Positions 50,221 through 59,189 of a DNA stretch of 64,000 nucleotides are shown piece after piece (within the stretch, counting starts at the first letter, position 1; each line of letters begins with the position of its first letter). The stretch covers positions 2,356,001 through 2,420,000 of the forward strand of contig NZ_CACVAN010000001.1 in assembly GCF_902726655.1 (NCBI RefSeq), in the 5' to 3' direction. The notes beneath the pieces were generated by a model. The model was not told the DNA's origin and made no database searches. It saw only the letters and a list, made by a program, of their open reading frames with translations. The stretch is from Virgibacillus ihumii. Its GTDB lineage: Bacteria > Bacillota > Bacilli > Bacillales > Amphibacillaceae. The position numbers and the translations under genes were made by a program.

Positions 50221-50247
50221 CTTTCTGCTCCTTCCCCAATCCTGGTG

Positions 50248-50526
50248 TTAAAAGTCAAAAAGCGAATCACCGTTTGCATCATCATCGTTGATTGTGCTGC
50301 GTTGTACAGGTTCCACCTTTTGATTGCCGTTTTCACCTATCATCGCCTTCATTTCCGCGTTCGTAATACTGGTCTTTTCAGTTTGTGGTTTGTCACCTTC
50401 CAGCATAAGATCACAAAGAAGCTGAACGTTGGCAATGTGATTTTTTACCGATTTTTCATCCGCATCACGTGCCTTGTTTAATTCATTAATCATTTTCTTT
50501 ATTATCGTTTCATTGGCAACTGCCAT
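50248..50526 (-). CDS. ywdI: YwdI family protein (DUF5327)
   Basis: The 92-residue protein has an N-terminal helical part (TIIKKMINELNKARDADEKSVKNHIANVQLLCDLML) and a low-complexity acidic C-terminus ending DSLFDF. This fits B. subtilis YwdI, of unknown function. AGGGAG precedes the ATG. The gene lies directly before ywdK. Confidence 0.82.
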   Translation of the reverse strand: MAVANETIIKKMINELNKARDADEKSVKNHIANVQLLCDLMLEGDKPQTEKTSITNAEMKAMIGENGNQKVEPVQRSTINDDDANGDSLFDF

Positions 50527-50572
50527 GAGCGCTCACTCCCTTATATCCAGAGTATACCACTAATTATGACAT

Positions 50573-50603
50573 GAAAAAAAGCCTTGAACATCGTCAAGAC
50601 TTC
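50573..50603 (-). terminator. Terminator before ywdI
   Basis: GTCTTGA/TCAAGGC (one G-U pair, 6-base loop) is followed by seven T on the minus strand, ending the 43-codon gene at 50620. Confidence 0.7.
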
Positions 50604-50619
50604 CCTTCATCTATTTCTC

Positions 50620-50751
50620 CTAGGTACCTACATGCTGTTGTTCTTCCGCATAGCGATTATAGACCCAATGTAAAAATTCCATTTCATTTTCTGCCAATTC
50701 CCTGCCCAGTTTTTCTTCCGTATCTTCGTGAACTTGCGAAAAACTTTCCAT
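50620..50751 (-). CDS. Small acidic protein of unknown function (43 aa)
   Basis: An ORF of 43 codons starts MESFSQVHEDTEEKLGRE and ends YAEEQQHVGT. It has GGGGGGA nine bases before the ATG and its own terminator 17 bp downstream. It is helix-prone and acidic with an aromatic patch (FLHWVYNRY). I do not recognise a family, but I have the impression of similar short proteins in other Bacillaceae. It may be transcribed from upstream of it alone or with the YerD-like gene. Confidence 0.62.
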   Translation of the reverse strand: MESFSQVHEDTEEKLGRELAENEMEFLHWVYNRYAEEQQHVGT

Positions 50752-50869
50752 ACGCAAAAATCCCCCCATAAAGAAACGAACCAATATATTTATCCTATAT
50801 TTCATTTTACATAATGATGGTCAAGGAATCAATATCCAATTTAAAAATTTACGCAATTTACTGATAATA

Positions 50870-52444
50870 TTATCCAATCCGGGAAAGCTCTTCATCCCTA
50901 ATCAGCTGGCTCAGACGGGTTTTGTACACAATATGATCGCGGGTGAATTCGGTCGGACTTTTAATACCGACAGCTGCAGACATCTGAAACACGCCTTCAC
51001 GAAGCGCAACCAAATAATTGCAAACACGGTATTTCTTTTCTTCCACACTTAATGCCTTTTGCAAATCCGGATCTGTTGTTGCAACCCCAACCGGGCAATT
51101 GTTCGTGTGGCAAACCTGTGCCATGATACAGCCGACTGACAGCATAAAGCCTCTGGCGATATTAATCATGTCGGCGCCAAGTGCAAGCGCCATAGCAATT
51201 TTGTCCGGGGTAATTAATTGTCCTGACGCAATAATGCGGGTCCGCTCACGCAGACCATATTTCTTCAGTAAATCATCCACGAGCGGTAATGCAGCAAATG
51301 TCGGCAGCCCGACAGATTCGGCAAGCTCAAAATAAGACGCGCCCGTACCGCCGTTACCACCATCAACTGTAATAAAGTCCGGTACGACATCCGCTTCTTT
51401 CATTGCTTTAATGTAGGACTCTGCCTGGTGTTCATTTCCGATGACAATTTTGGTGCCGACTGGCTTGCCCCCAACATCGCGTAATTTATTTACAAATTCA
51501 AGCAGACCATGTGCATCGTCAAATTCACGGAACCGGTTTGGACTGTTAATTTCCTGCCACGGCTCTACCTTGCGAATTTCAGCAATTTCTTCGGTGACTT
51601 TTTTCCCGTCGACATGACCGCCGCGGGTTTTAGCACCCTGTCCAAGCTTTAATTCGAACGCTTTCACCTGATCAATGGCACTCTGATTTTTAAATTCTTC
51701 CCAGGAAAATTCCCCATCTTTCGTACGGACGCCAAACAGACCGGGACTGATTTGCATGATGATGTCGACATCCCCTTTTTGATGGTACGGGGAAATGCTC
51801 CCTTCCCCGGTGTTCATCCAGGTTCCGCCGGCCATCCCCAGTCCTTTGGAAAGTGCGGTAATGGCATGATCACCAAGCGAACCAAAACTCATGGCTGACT
51901 GCCCGATAATCCCTTTTAGCTTAAATGGCTTTCGTACAGTATTTTCACCAAGAATAATCACATCCTCCTCTGCCAGGTAGAATGGATTAATTGTTTGTGC
52001 TTCACTATGTTCTTTGCGGCTGATCAGTTTTTCATTATCAATCGTATACAGCCTTGTACTGACTTTCGGATTCTGGTCAATTCGCAATTCTTCCCGCTGG
52101 CTTGGGAACATATTGTTAACAAGATACATTCCCTCATCTTCAAAATCACGTTCCGAACCATAACCGATCATCCGGCTGTTATATTTTGCTGCTTTATACA
52201 CGTACTCAAATTCCCTGCGGTGGAACGGTCTGCCCTCATTATTGTTCAAAAACAAATACTGCCGGAATTCCGGGCCTACTTTTTCCATTATGTAGCGGAT
52301 TTTTCCCAGTATCGGATAGTTCCGTAAAATGGAATGCTCTTTTTGTCTTGCATCAACCATATATAAACGCACCAGTAAAATTAACGGAACAACAATGATA
52401 AGCCCGATAATAATGATCAGCGCCGTTAACAAACCAATTTCCAT
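50870..52444 (-). CDS. FMN-binding glutamate synthase-like protein (YerD type)
   Basis: The 524-residue protein has an N-terminal membrane anchor (about 4-28) and the glutamate synthase central FMN domain: GQSAMSFGSLG, GTGASYFE and the cysteine cluster CHTNNCPVGVAT, a possible 3Fe-4S site. It resembles B. subtilis YerD. It lacks the amidotransferase domain, so it is not a full glutamate synthase. The start at MEIGLL has GGGGG upstream. The real substrate is unknown. Confidence 0.9.
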   Translation of the reverse strand: MEIGLLTALIIIIGLIIVVPLILLVRLYMVDARQKEHSILRNYPILGKIRYIMEKVGPEFRQYLFLNNNEGRPFHRREFEYVYKAAKYNSRMIGYGSERDFEDEGMYLVNNMFPSQREELRIDQNPKVSTRLYTIDNEKLISRKEHSEAQTINPFYLAEEDVIILGENTVRKPFKLKGIIGQSAMSFGSLGDHAITALSKGLGMAGGTWMNTGEGSISPYHQKGDVDIIMQISPGLFGVRTKDGEFSWEEFKNQSAIDQVKAFELKLGQGAKTRGGHVDGKKVTEEIAEIRKVEPWQEINSPNRFREFDDAHGLLEFVNKLRDVGGKPVGTKIVIGNEHQAESYIKAMKEADVVPDFITVDGGNGGTGASYFELAESVGLPTFAALPLVDDLLKKYGLRERTRIIASGQLITPDKIAMALALGADMINIARGFMLSVGCIMAQVCHTNNCPVGVATTDPDLQKALSVEEKKYRVCNYLVALREGVFQMSAAVGIKSPTEFTRDHIVYKTRLSQLIRDEELSRIG

Positions 52445-52561
52445 ATTTGATACCCCCAACTTATGTACTATCGATATATTCCCTTTCCACAGGTGAATAA
52501 ACATGAGGGGGAATCCTCATTCCTTTTAGAAGGTTTCCGGCAGAGTGGATTCGTGTCTTGA

Positions 52562-52687
52562 TACGGCGGGTTTGCCAGAATGTACAGCGGTTGCGGCACA
52601 AAGTACGGCGGGATTTTACATTTATACAGCGCGTTCGATCAAATATACGGCGGGTATGGTTAAAAGTACGGCGCATCGGATAAACGG
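52562..52687 (+). repeat. Six exact 21-bp repeats, TACRGCGG family
   Basis: TAC(G/A)GCG cores start at 52562, 52583, 52604, 52625, 52646 and 52667, exactly 21 bp apart. Outside the 8-base core the spacers are nearly unrelated. Confidence 0.9.
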
Positions 52688-52712
52688 AACCTGGACCAGC
52701 AGTTGGGATTCA

Positions 52713-52745
52713 CAAAAAAAACAGACCCCCAACAAGGAGATCTGC
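52713..52745 (-). terminator. Terminator of the phasin-like gene
   Basis: CAGATCTCC/GGGGGTCTG (two G-U pairs, 5-base loop) is followed by eight T on the minus strand. Confidence 0.8.
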
Positions 52746-52758
52746 GTTCATCAGTATG

Positions 52759-53067
52759 CTACTGTTCCTGTTCCTGTTTCAGTCTGTTTTCGAGTACAGC
52801 GATGCGCTGGTGCAGTTCATCTATATCATCTTTGGTGGCTAAGCCAAGGTCAGTTGCCATTTCCTGTGTCTGTTCAGTTTGTCTGGTACTCCACTCATCT
52901 GTTTTCTGCTCACCTTTTTCAACGAAATTGCGCATGACTGTCCGTGCCTGTTCTTGCGTCAGCTCATTCTTCTCCACAAGTTCCTTCAGCTTTTTATCAA
53001 GCCTTTCTTTACCGCTGACTGCAGCACCTAGACCGAGCAAAAAGCCTTTCTTTAAAAAGTCACTCAT
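52759..53067 (-). CDS. Phasin-like coiled-coil protein
   Basis: The 102-residue protein has a short hydrophobic N-terminal patch (KKGFLLGLGAAV), then a charged helical region with EKNELTQEQARTVMRNF, and a C-terminal heptad-rich helix. It looks like the small phasin or PHA-granule-associated family found in Firmicutes without PHA genes. The start is the ATG after AAGGGGG; an ATG one codon earlier is equally possible. Role unknown. Confidence 0.7.
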   Translation of the reverse strand: MSDFLKKGFLLGLGAAVSGKERLDKKLKELVEKNELTQEQARTVMRNFVEKGEQKTDEWSTRQTEQTQEMATDLGLATKDDIDELHQRIAVLENRLKQEQEQ

Positions 53068-53270
53068 CATTGCCACCCCCTTCTAAGTCTATGTTTATCA
53101 ATCGAATAAAATACAGTCGATTTGACTTGAAAAATAATGTTCCTATCACTCTTTACCCGATTTAAACAGGATGCTAAACCAGTTTTAAATACAATATAAT
53201 TATGTTGGCTCATAGTCATATGTGATAGAATCGTTTATAATGATGAAAATTGACTTTTTAGGAGGATACA

Positions 53271-54620
53271 ATGCAAAAAGATACATACAAATGGACTGAC
53301 CATCTTAAATTTATAATTCCATCGCTAATTGGTATTTTCCTGTTCATGACTCCTGTCAATACCGATCAGGGGATGACCATTCCGATCGCTATCCTGTCCA
53401 ATTGGCTTCAGGCATTATTAAAAGATCAGCTTTCCATGATTATGATGATAATTATAGTAGTTACTGCAATCATGACAATGATTGCAAAAATTGCCGGCAA
53501 AGAAGCATTTCAAAAAACACCATTTTTCCAGCAGCTTTTTTATGTAAGCACTTTCTGGACGATTACACGAATTGTTGCTGCCATATTTGCGATAATGGTG
53601 TATTTCCGGCTGGGATCTGAAATGATTTACGGACCAGACACCGGCCAGTTGCTGCTGGGAGATTTGCTGCACGTGTTATTTGCCGTGTTTTTATTTGCCG
53701 GACTATTCCTGCCGCTGCTGATGAATTTCGGTCTGCTCGATTTTTTCGGAACACTAATGACAAAAATTATGCGGCCATTGTTCCGGCTGCCTGGCCGTTC
53801 CTCCATCGATGCACTGGCTTCCTGGGTTGGTGACGGTACAATCGGTGTGCTGTTGACAAGTAAGCAGTATGAAGACGGCTATTATACGAAACGGGATGCA
53901 GCTGTAATTGGTACGACATTTTCAGTTGTCTCGATTACGTTCACACTGGTTGTCATTGATCAGGTCGGTCTTATTCAAATGTTTGTCCCGTTCTATCTAA
54001 CGGTGATTGCTGCTGGGGTCATAGCAGCATTGATTATGCCGCGTATCCCTCCGCTCTCGCTAAAAGCCAATACGTACATCAGTGAAGCGGAAGGAGATAT
54101 CGAGGAAGAAGTTCCAACAGGACACAACAGTCTCACATTCGGCTATAAAAAAGCACTTGAGCAGGCAAAGACTGAGACAAGCGTATATAAATTTTTCAAA
54201 GAAGGCGGACAGAACATACTCGATATGTGGATGGGTGTAGCCCCGATTGTGATGGCGTTCGGGCTGATTGCATTAATCATTGCAACCTATACACCAGTCT
54301 TTTCCTGGCTTGGACTTCCGTTCATCCCGCTGCTTGAACTGATGCAGGTACCTAATGCAGAGGCGGCATCTGAGACGATTCTGATCGGATTTGCCGACAT
54401 GTTCCTGCCATCCATTATGATCTCAACGGTTGAAGCTGAGATTACCAGATTTATTATTGCTGCATTATCCGTTACACAATTGATTTACATGTCCGAGGTC
54501 GGTGGACTGTTACTCGGGTCAAAAATTCCGGTCTCATTTTGGAATTTATTCGTTATTTTCCTGCTGCGGACCATAATCACATTACCGGTTATTGTACTGA
54601 TTGCACATCTGCTTTTTTAA
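53271..54620 (+). CDS. YjiH family membrane protein (nucleoside-recognition/Gate domain)
   Basis: The 449-residue protein has about ten hydrophobic helices and two Gate-type segments (SWVGDGTIGVLLTSKQYEDGYYTKRDAA, and a C-terminal FADMFLPSIMISTV). It belongs to the YjiH family of putative transporters. The substrate is not known. AGGAGG precedes the ATG. It is divergent from the phasin-like gene and convergent with the reductase gene. Confidence 0.85.
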   Translation: MQKDTYKWTDHLKFIIPSLIGIFLFMTPVNTDQGMTIPIAILSNWLQALLKDQLSMIMMIIIVVTAIMTMIAKIAGKEAFQKTPFFQQLFYVSTFWTITRIVAAIFAIMVYFRLGSEMIYGPDTGQLLLGDLLHVLFAVFLFAGLFLPLLMNFGLLDFFGTLMTKIMRPLFRLPGRSSIDALASWVGDGTIGVLLTSKQYEDGYYTKRDAAVIGTTFSVVSITFTLVVIDQVGLIQMFVPFYLTVIAAGVIAALIMPRIPPLSLKANTYISEAEGDIEEEVPTGHNSLTFGYKKALEQAKTETSVYKFFKEGGQNILDMWMGVAPIVMAFGLIALIIATYTPVFSWLGLPFIPLLELMQVPNAEAASETILIGFADMFLPSIMISTVEAEITRFIIAALSVTQLIYMSEVGGLLLGSKIPVSFWNLFVIFLLRTIITLPVIVLIAHLLF

Positions 54621-54622
54621 CC

Positions 54623-54661
54623 TGAAACAGCCCGCCATCATTCCGACAGCGGGCTGTTTCT
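54623..54661. terminator. Terminator of the YjiH gene
   Basis: A perfect 12-bp stem GAAACAGCCCGC/GCGGGCTGTTTC with a 13-base loop lies three bases past the stop. It may serve both convergent genes. Confidence 0.85.
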
Positions 54662-54699
54662 AATATATCAAACTATAGAGGGTCGTCTTATTATACGTC

Positions 54700-55527
54700 T
54701 CAGCGAAAAATAAGTTTCGTAATTTGCCTGATTTTTTCTGTGTTTAATGATGTGTCTTTCGGTACTTCCTGATCAACCTTTTCCCGCTCGGAGCCTTTTT
54801 CAACAAGCCGTCTGTTATAGCCGAATTGCTCAGCCGCCCCGCGCATAAATTCATAGTAACTCCTGCTTTCCGTTGCACCTGTATGGTAAACACCGGTCAC
54901 ATCGTTTTCAATCAATTCCTGAATGACTTTCGCCAAATCATCCACATGAACAAACGTGCGAACCAGGTCATCACGATACGCTGCCGGCTTACCTGAACGC
55001 AGATGGCTGGAAAGTTTATCGGTACGTTCGTCCAGTTTGCCGATTTTATTTTCACCATAAATCGGACCGGCACGCAAAATAACGTAATTGGAAAGCTCAT
55101 TTGTGATAAAACGCTCAGCTTTTACCTTTGCATTTGCATAATTACTGAATAAATGGTCATCCGGTAATTTCGACAGCGCATCATCTTCATTGTACGGCCC
55201 TTTCCCTTCCGTAAACACAAAATCAGATGAAATGTAAATCAGTTTTGTCTGCGGCGTTAAGTGCGTAATCAGATGCAACAGTCCCTGATCGGTTAATTCA
55301 TGCTCATTCGGACCGTCCATTACAGACCAGATTACAACATCGGGATCGGCTTCTTTATAAAACTCGGAAAACGACTCCGGCTGGTTGATGTCCAGTTTAT
55401 ACAAATCATCAAGCAAGGCCGGTTCTTCCAAATATGTGCCGGTCACTTCAGCGCCTGGAATTTCTTTTGCCAGTTGAAAAACAGATGCACCAACATAGCC
55501 ACTCGCTCCAAATACACATACTTTCAT
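54700..55527 (-). CDS. Sugar-nucleotide-binding SDR (dTDP-4-dehydrorhamnose reductase-like)
   Basis: The 275-residue protein has the Rossmann motif FGASGYVGASVFQ (6-18), the ISSDFVF segment, and the YANAK form of the YxxxK active-site motif. It resembles RmlD-type reductases. An acyltransferase gene follows in coordinates and precedes it in transcription by 29 bp, so both may act on a surface glycan. No other rhamnose genes are nearby, so the substrate is open. Start: ATG after AAGGTG. Confidence 0.82.
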   Translation of the reverse strand: MKVCVFGASGYVGASVFQLAKEIPGAEVTGTYLEEPALLDDLYKLDINQPESFSEFYKEADPDVVIWSVMDGPNEHELTDQGLLHLITHLTPQTKLIYISSDFVFTEGKGPYNEDDALSKLPDDHLFSNYANAKVKAERFITNELSNYVILRAGPIYGENKIGKLDERTDKLSSHLRSGKPAAYRDDLVRTFVHVDDLAKVIQELIENDVTGVYHTGATESRSYYEFMRGAAEQFGYNRRLVEKGSEREKVDQEVPKDTSLNTEKIRQITKLIFR

Positions 55528-55556
55528 CATTGACACCTTCCCTCATTATTTTGGCT

Positions 55557-56576
55557 TCACGTATTAAAGTGCTGATCTCCTTTTCTGCCGCGATCTCCGA
55601 ATACATCTTTTAAAATGGATGCTTTTCCTTCAATAAACGGCTGCCAGATTCCCTGTATCGGTCTGCTTGATAACAGCCATACAATAAATGCTGCGATTAC
55701 AGCAAGGCCAATTACATCAAAGAAGTTGCTTACTTCGAACACATTCGCCTCACGGAAAAGTTGGATAAAAAATCCGTGCAGCAAATAGACATATAATGTT
55801 CTGGCACCAAGTTTTGTTACGGTACTGTGTGACTGCGGAATCAGAGCAAGCACACTGAATGACATGGCGAAAGACGTTCCATAGACCAGCAGCCTTGCCA
55901 GACCGCCGAATTCCGGCAGTCCCAAATCACCGTATGATTTTGATGCCAAAAGCCAGCCCGAATTAAAATCAGGTGCAATGTAAATACCGGCAGCAACTCC
56001 AACCAGAACAACCACTGCTGCAATTTGCAATCCTTTTCGTTTCAATACAAGCACCTGATCTTTGGTCATCCAATACCCCATCAGGAAAAATGGGAAAAAC
56101 ACAATCGTTCTGGACAGGCTGAATGTGTGCCCGATGTCACCGAAATAACCTGCCACCAATCCGATAGCAATAGTTGAAATGATTCCCGCTGCGGCCGGTA
56201 GTTTTTTAAAGCCGATCAACAGAATATGCCAGCTGAACAAACTGAACAGGAACCATAGGGACCATTGCGGATAAAAAATTCCGCTTTCCCAGCCCTCTTT
56301 TCCGATAAAAAAGTAGTAGGCTGTATACAGTAATTGAAAAATCAGGTACGGCACCAGCAACTTTTTTGCCAGATTGAAAATATATTTCCAGTTACCTGAC
56401 CCTTTTGCAAAGAACCCTGCCAGGAATATGAACGCAGGCATATGAAACGTGTAAATCCATAGATAAAGTGTATTCATTCCGTTAGAACCATCTGTAAAAG
56501 GCTGAACCAAATGGCCGAAAACGACTAAAAATATTAAAAAGACTCTCGCATTATCAAAATACGCATTTCTGTTCAT
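55557..56576 (-). CDS. Acyltransferase family 3 membrane protein
   Basis: The 339-residue protein has about ten helices and the acyltransferase-3 pattern: YFDNARVFLIFLVVFGHLV with the conserved His near 22, FHMPAFIFLAGF with a second site near 45, and YVYLLHGFF near the end. Such proteins O-acylate extracellular sugars. AAAGGA precedes the ATG. The SDR gene is 29 bp downstream. Confidence 0.88.
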   Translation of the reverse strand: MNRNAYFDNARVFLIFLVVFGHLVQPFTDGSNGMNTLYLWIYTFHMPAFIFLAGFFAKGSGNWKYIFNLAKKLLVPYLIFQLLYTAYYFFIGKEGWESGIFYPQWSLWFLFSLFSWHILLIGFKKLPAAAGIISTIAIGLVAGYFGDIGHTFSLSRTIVFFPFFLMGYWMTKDQVLVLKRKGLQIAAVVVLVGVAAGIYIAPDFNSGWLLASKSYGDLGLPEFGGLARLLVYGTSFAMSFSVLALIPQSHSTVTKLGARTLYVYLLHGFFIQLFREANVFEVSNFFDVIGLAVIAAFIVWLLSSRPIQGIWQPFIEGKASILKDVFGDRGRKGDQHFNT

Positions 56577-56779
56577 CTATTTCATTCCTTTATTCTTTAA
56601 ATTAACCTCTTTACTATGATATACCCACTTCAAGCAAAAATACGATAGTTAACTGAAGATTTCATAAGGTTGTTATTTAGGTGTAAACAGAATGAAAAAA
56701 TGATACATTCGCGTAAACTTTCAGGAAAAAGTTGCAGCTATTTTGTTGTTCGTCCAGGCTGTCAGGATAGATAGTCCTG

Positions 56780-57958
56780 TCAGCTTTCCTTTTTAATCAG
56801 CTCCCGCTGAAAATTCGCAAGTGTTTCACAGCCGTTTTCCGTAACAACAAATGTTTCGCTGATTTCAACCCCGCAATCATCTTCCCAAAGTCCGGGAATC
56901 AGATGGAACGTCATGTTTGGTTCCAGAACCGTTTGATTATATTGGCGAATACTTGCTGTGTGCTCGCCCCAGTTTGGCGGATAACTTAACCCGACTGAAT
57001 ATCCGAGTCTGTCATACTTTTCAAAACCATGTTTGCGGATTGCATCGCTCCACACAAGTGCTAAATCACCACATGTTGCGCCTGGCTTGGCGGCATTTAA
57101 TGTTTCGTTCAAACTGTCTGTTACCGCATCACCCAATCGTTTTTCCTTGGATGAAGGCTCGCCAAGTTTAATTGTTCTGGCAAGCGGTGAATGGTACCGC
57201 TTATGAACACCTGCCAACTCAAGCGTAACAATTTCATCGCCATTAAATACCTCCCCACTCCATGTCAAATGGGGGCTGGATGATTTAACACCTGAAAGCA
57301 AAAACGGAGCAATTGATGGATAGTCACCGTCAATCCCTTCCACACCATGAATCTGAGCATAATAAATATTGGCAGCGACTTCATTTTCGGAAATACCTTT
57401 TTTAATGGAGTTAATCCCCGCCTGCATTGCTGCCTCAGCATTGGCCGCTGCATTCCGCATATATTGCAGTTCCCGATCTGATTTAATCATTCGCACATAC
57501 CCGATAAGTGTTGTCGTATCGAAAAATGTGGCATTGGGCAGCCAGCTTTTAAATGTTTCATATGCCATTGCCGATAAGAAATAACTGCCCATTTCAACGC
57601 CAATCCGTCTGTGATCCTGTTTCAGCTTTTTAAACAGATGGGCGATGACGTCCATGGGATGCTTCATATCGGAATGCAAATAATCATCGGTATAATAATA
57701 AATGTGTTCATTATCAATCCATGTTGTTAGTTTAGCCCCGTTCGCATCCATTCTCCTGCCAATCCAAATCGGCTGTTCCTGCTCTTTGATAACAATCAGA
57801 GCCTGTGTAACATAGAAGGAATATGCATCATAACCAGTTAAATAATTCATATTGGAAGGGTTGGAAACCAGTAAAACGTCCACACCCTGCTCTTCCATTT
57901 TTGCTTTCACCTGTGACAGGCGCTGCTGATATTCTGAAGTATTAAATCGTTGTTCCAT
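56780..57958 (-). CDS. doeA: Ectoine hydrolase (M24 family)
   Basis: It opens the ectoine ring to N-acetyl-diaminobutyrate. The 392-residue protein closely resembles remembered Halomonas DoeA in many segments: VLLVSNPSNMNYLTGYDAYSF, PIWIGRRMDANGAKLTTW, GYSVGLSYPPNWGEHTAS and TFHLIPGLWEDDCGVEISE. The usual first metal aspartate (DxG) reads LELAG, so it is creatinase-like rather than a metalloaminopeptidase. The start is chosen by GAAGGGAATGGG. No doeB, doeC or ectABC genes are adjacent. Confidence 0.85.
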   Translation of the reverse strand: MEQRFNTSEYQQRLSQVKAKMEEQGVDVLLVSNPSNMNYLTGYDAYSFYVTQALIVIKEQEQPIWIGRRMDANGAKLTTWIDNEHIYYYTDDYLHSDMKHPMDVIAHLFKKLKQDHRRIGVEMGSYFLSAMAYETFKSWLPNATFFDTTTLIGYVRMIKSDRELQYMRNAAANAEAAMQAGINSIKKGISENEVAANIYYAQIHGVEGIDGDYPSIAPFLLSGVKSSSPHLTWSGEVFNGDEIVTLELAGVHKRYHSPLARTIKLGEPSSKEKRLGDAVTDSLNETLNAAKPGATCGDLALVWSDAIRKHGFEKYDRLGYSVGLSYPPNWGEHTASIRQYNQTVLEPNMTFHLIPGLWEDDCGVEISETFVVTENGCETLANFQRELIKKES

Positions 57959-58036
57959 AACCCATTCCCTTCTTCCCAACAAGATTTTAATTCACTGTTC
58001 CCGAAAAGAGAAGGGTATAAAACAACAGTATTGTCA

Positions 58037-58196
58037 GTTCGCACGATTATATGTTTACTTCGCATGTTTGGGCCGGTGGTTCGCACGTTTGCTTGATGAC
58101 TTCGCACGTTTGGACCAGTGGTTCGCACGTTTGCTTGATGACTTCGCACGTTTGGACCAGTGGTTCGCACGTTTACTTGATGACTTCGCACGTTTG
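58037..58196 (+). repeat. TTCGCACG repeat array, copy 2, alternating units
   Basis: TTCGCAYG cores recur every 20-22 bp from 58038. Linkers alternate between TTTGCTTGATGAC and TTTGGACCAGTGG, so the higher-order unit is 42 bp (22+20) and repeats about 3.5 times. The core is shared with 8787-8885 and the linkers differ. It lies between ku and doeA. Confidence 0.92.
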
Positions 58197-58252
58197 TTCA
58201 ACAGGTTTGCCGGCAATTATCAATCCTCTCCGGACAAGAGCGGAAGCATTTT

Positions 58253-59110
58253 TCAGGATCCGGTTTTCTTTTTGGAGGATGACGCCGTTTTCTTTTTGCC
58301 CGAGGATGCGGTTTTCTTCTTCGTTTTTGGTTTGTCTTTTTTGGCGCGATCCAATGATTGTTCCAGGGCATCCATCAGATTGGTGACATTGTCCGGTTTT
58401 GGCTTTTCTTTCGCAGTTGTAACTTCATCCTGATTTTTCTTTGCTTCGATTAACTCTAGTAACGCGGTACGGTAATCATCCTTATATTTTTCCGGGTCGA
58501 ACTCAGTTGTAAGCTGCTCAATCAGCATTTTAGCGGTATCAATTTCTTTCTTGGCCGTTTCGGTTTCTTCCGGGACATTTGGGACATCCTGAACCGCCCG
58601 TACTTCATCAGGATAGTGGATCGTTTCCACAACAAGTGTATTCTGATAGATCCGGATAACCGCAAGCTGTTCCTTTGACCGGATAATCATTTTGGCAACC
58701 CCTATTTTCCCTGTCTCATTCAAGGCAGAGCGCAGCAGACCGTATGCCTTGCCGCCACCGTCACCCGGCGAAAGATAGTAGCTTTTTTCAAAATAAATCG
58801 GATCAATTTCATCCAGTTTTACAAAGTCGACAATTTCGACCGCCTTATCTTCCTGTTCCTTTTTCAGGTTGGCAAGTTCTTCATCATCGAGTACGACAAA
58901 CTTATTTTTTGCATACTCATATGCCTTGACGATTTCATCACTTTCCACATCACGGTCGCAGTTGGGACATGTGCGCTGATATTTTATCGGGGTTTGGCAT
59001 TCTTTATGAAGCTGTCTTAGCTTAACATCCTTATTTTCCGTAGCGGCGTGCATTTTCACCGGGATGTTGACCAGCCCGAAACTGATGGTTCCTTTCCACA
59101 TCGTGTGCAT
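58253..59110 (-). CDS. ku: DNA end-binding protein Ku
   Basis: It binds double-strand ends and recruits LigD for non-homologous end joining. The 285-residue protein has the Ku core (MWKGTISFGLVNIPVKM; CPNCD, 49-53) and, after about 235, a lysine-rich tail (KKDKPKTKKKTASSGKKK) that should bind DNA. GGAGGTAATCAAG precedes the ATG. It is divergent from ligD, with 79 bp between. In B. subtilis ku and ligD are forespore genes. Confidence 0.95.
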   Translation of the reverse strand: MHTMWKGTISFGLVNIPVKMHAATENKDVKLRQLHKECQTPIKYQRTCPNCDRDVESDEIVKAYEYAKNKFVVLDDEELANLKKEQEDKAVEIVDFVKLDEIDPIYFEKSYYLSPGDGGGKAYGLLRSALNETGKIGVAKMIIRSKEQLAVIRIYQNTLVVETIHYPDEVRAVQDVPNVPEETETAKKEIDTAKMLIEQLTTEFDPEKYKDDYRTALLELIEAKKNQDEVTTAKEKPKPDNVTNLMDALEQSLDRAKKDKPKTKKKTASSGKKKTASSSKKKTGS

Positions 59111-59144
59111 CTTGATTACCTCCTGTTGTTTTCGTTCCGGTCAT

Positions 59145-59154
59145 ATTTTCCCCC
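59145..59154 (-). promoter_or_regulatory. Possible forespore -10 element for ku
   Basis: On the minus strand GGGGAAAAT fits the sigma-F -10 GGNNANAAT. No clear -35 was found at the right spacing, so the call is weak. It is consistent with spore-specific expression of ku in relatives. Confidence 0.25.
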
Positions 59155-59189
59155 GGATAAGCCACTTTATTAGTGAGGAGGATGTTTAA

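Larger units (their letters stand above)
52445..52758. other. Intergenic region with 21-bp array and terminator
   Basis: This 314-bp gap has no gene. It holds the TACGGCGG array (52562-52680), the terminator at 52713-52745 and presumably the promoter of the YerD-like gene near 52460-52550. Confidence 0.6.

Noticed and set aside
56780..57958. Xaa-Pro aminopeptidase
   Set aside because: The metal-binding DxG is LELAG, and the sequence follows ectoine hydrolase in many stretches.
57907..58433. Open frames through the TTCGCACG array
   Set aside because: Frames on both strands follow the repeat and run into doeA or ku; they are by-products of the array.
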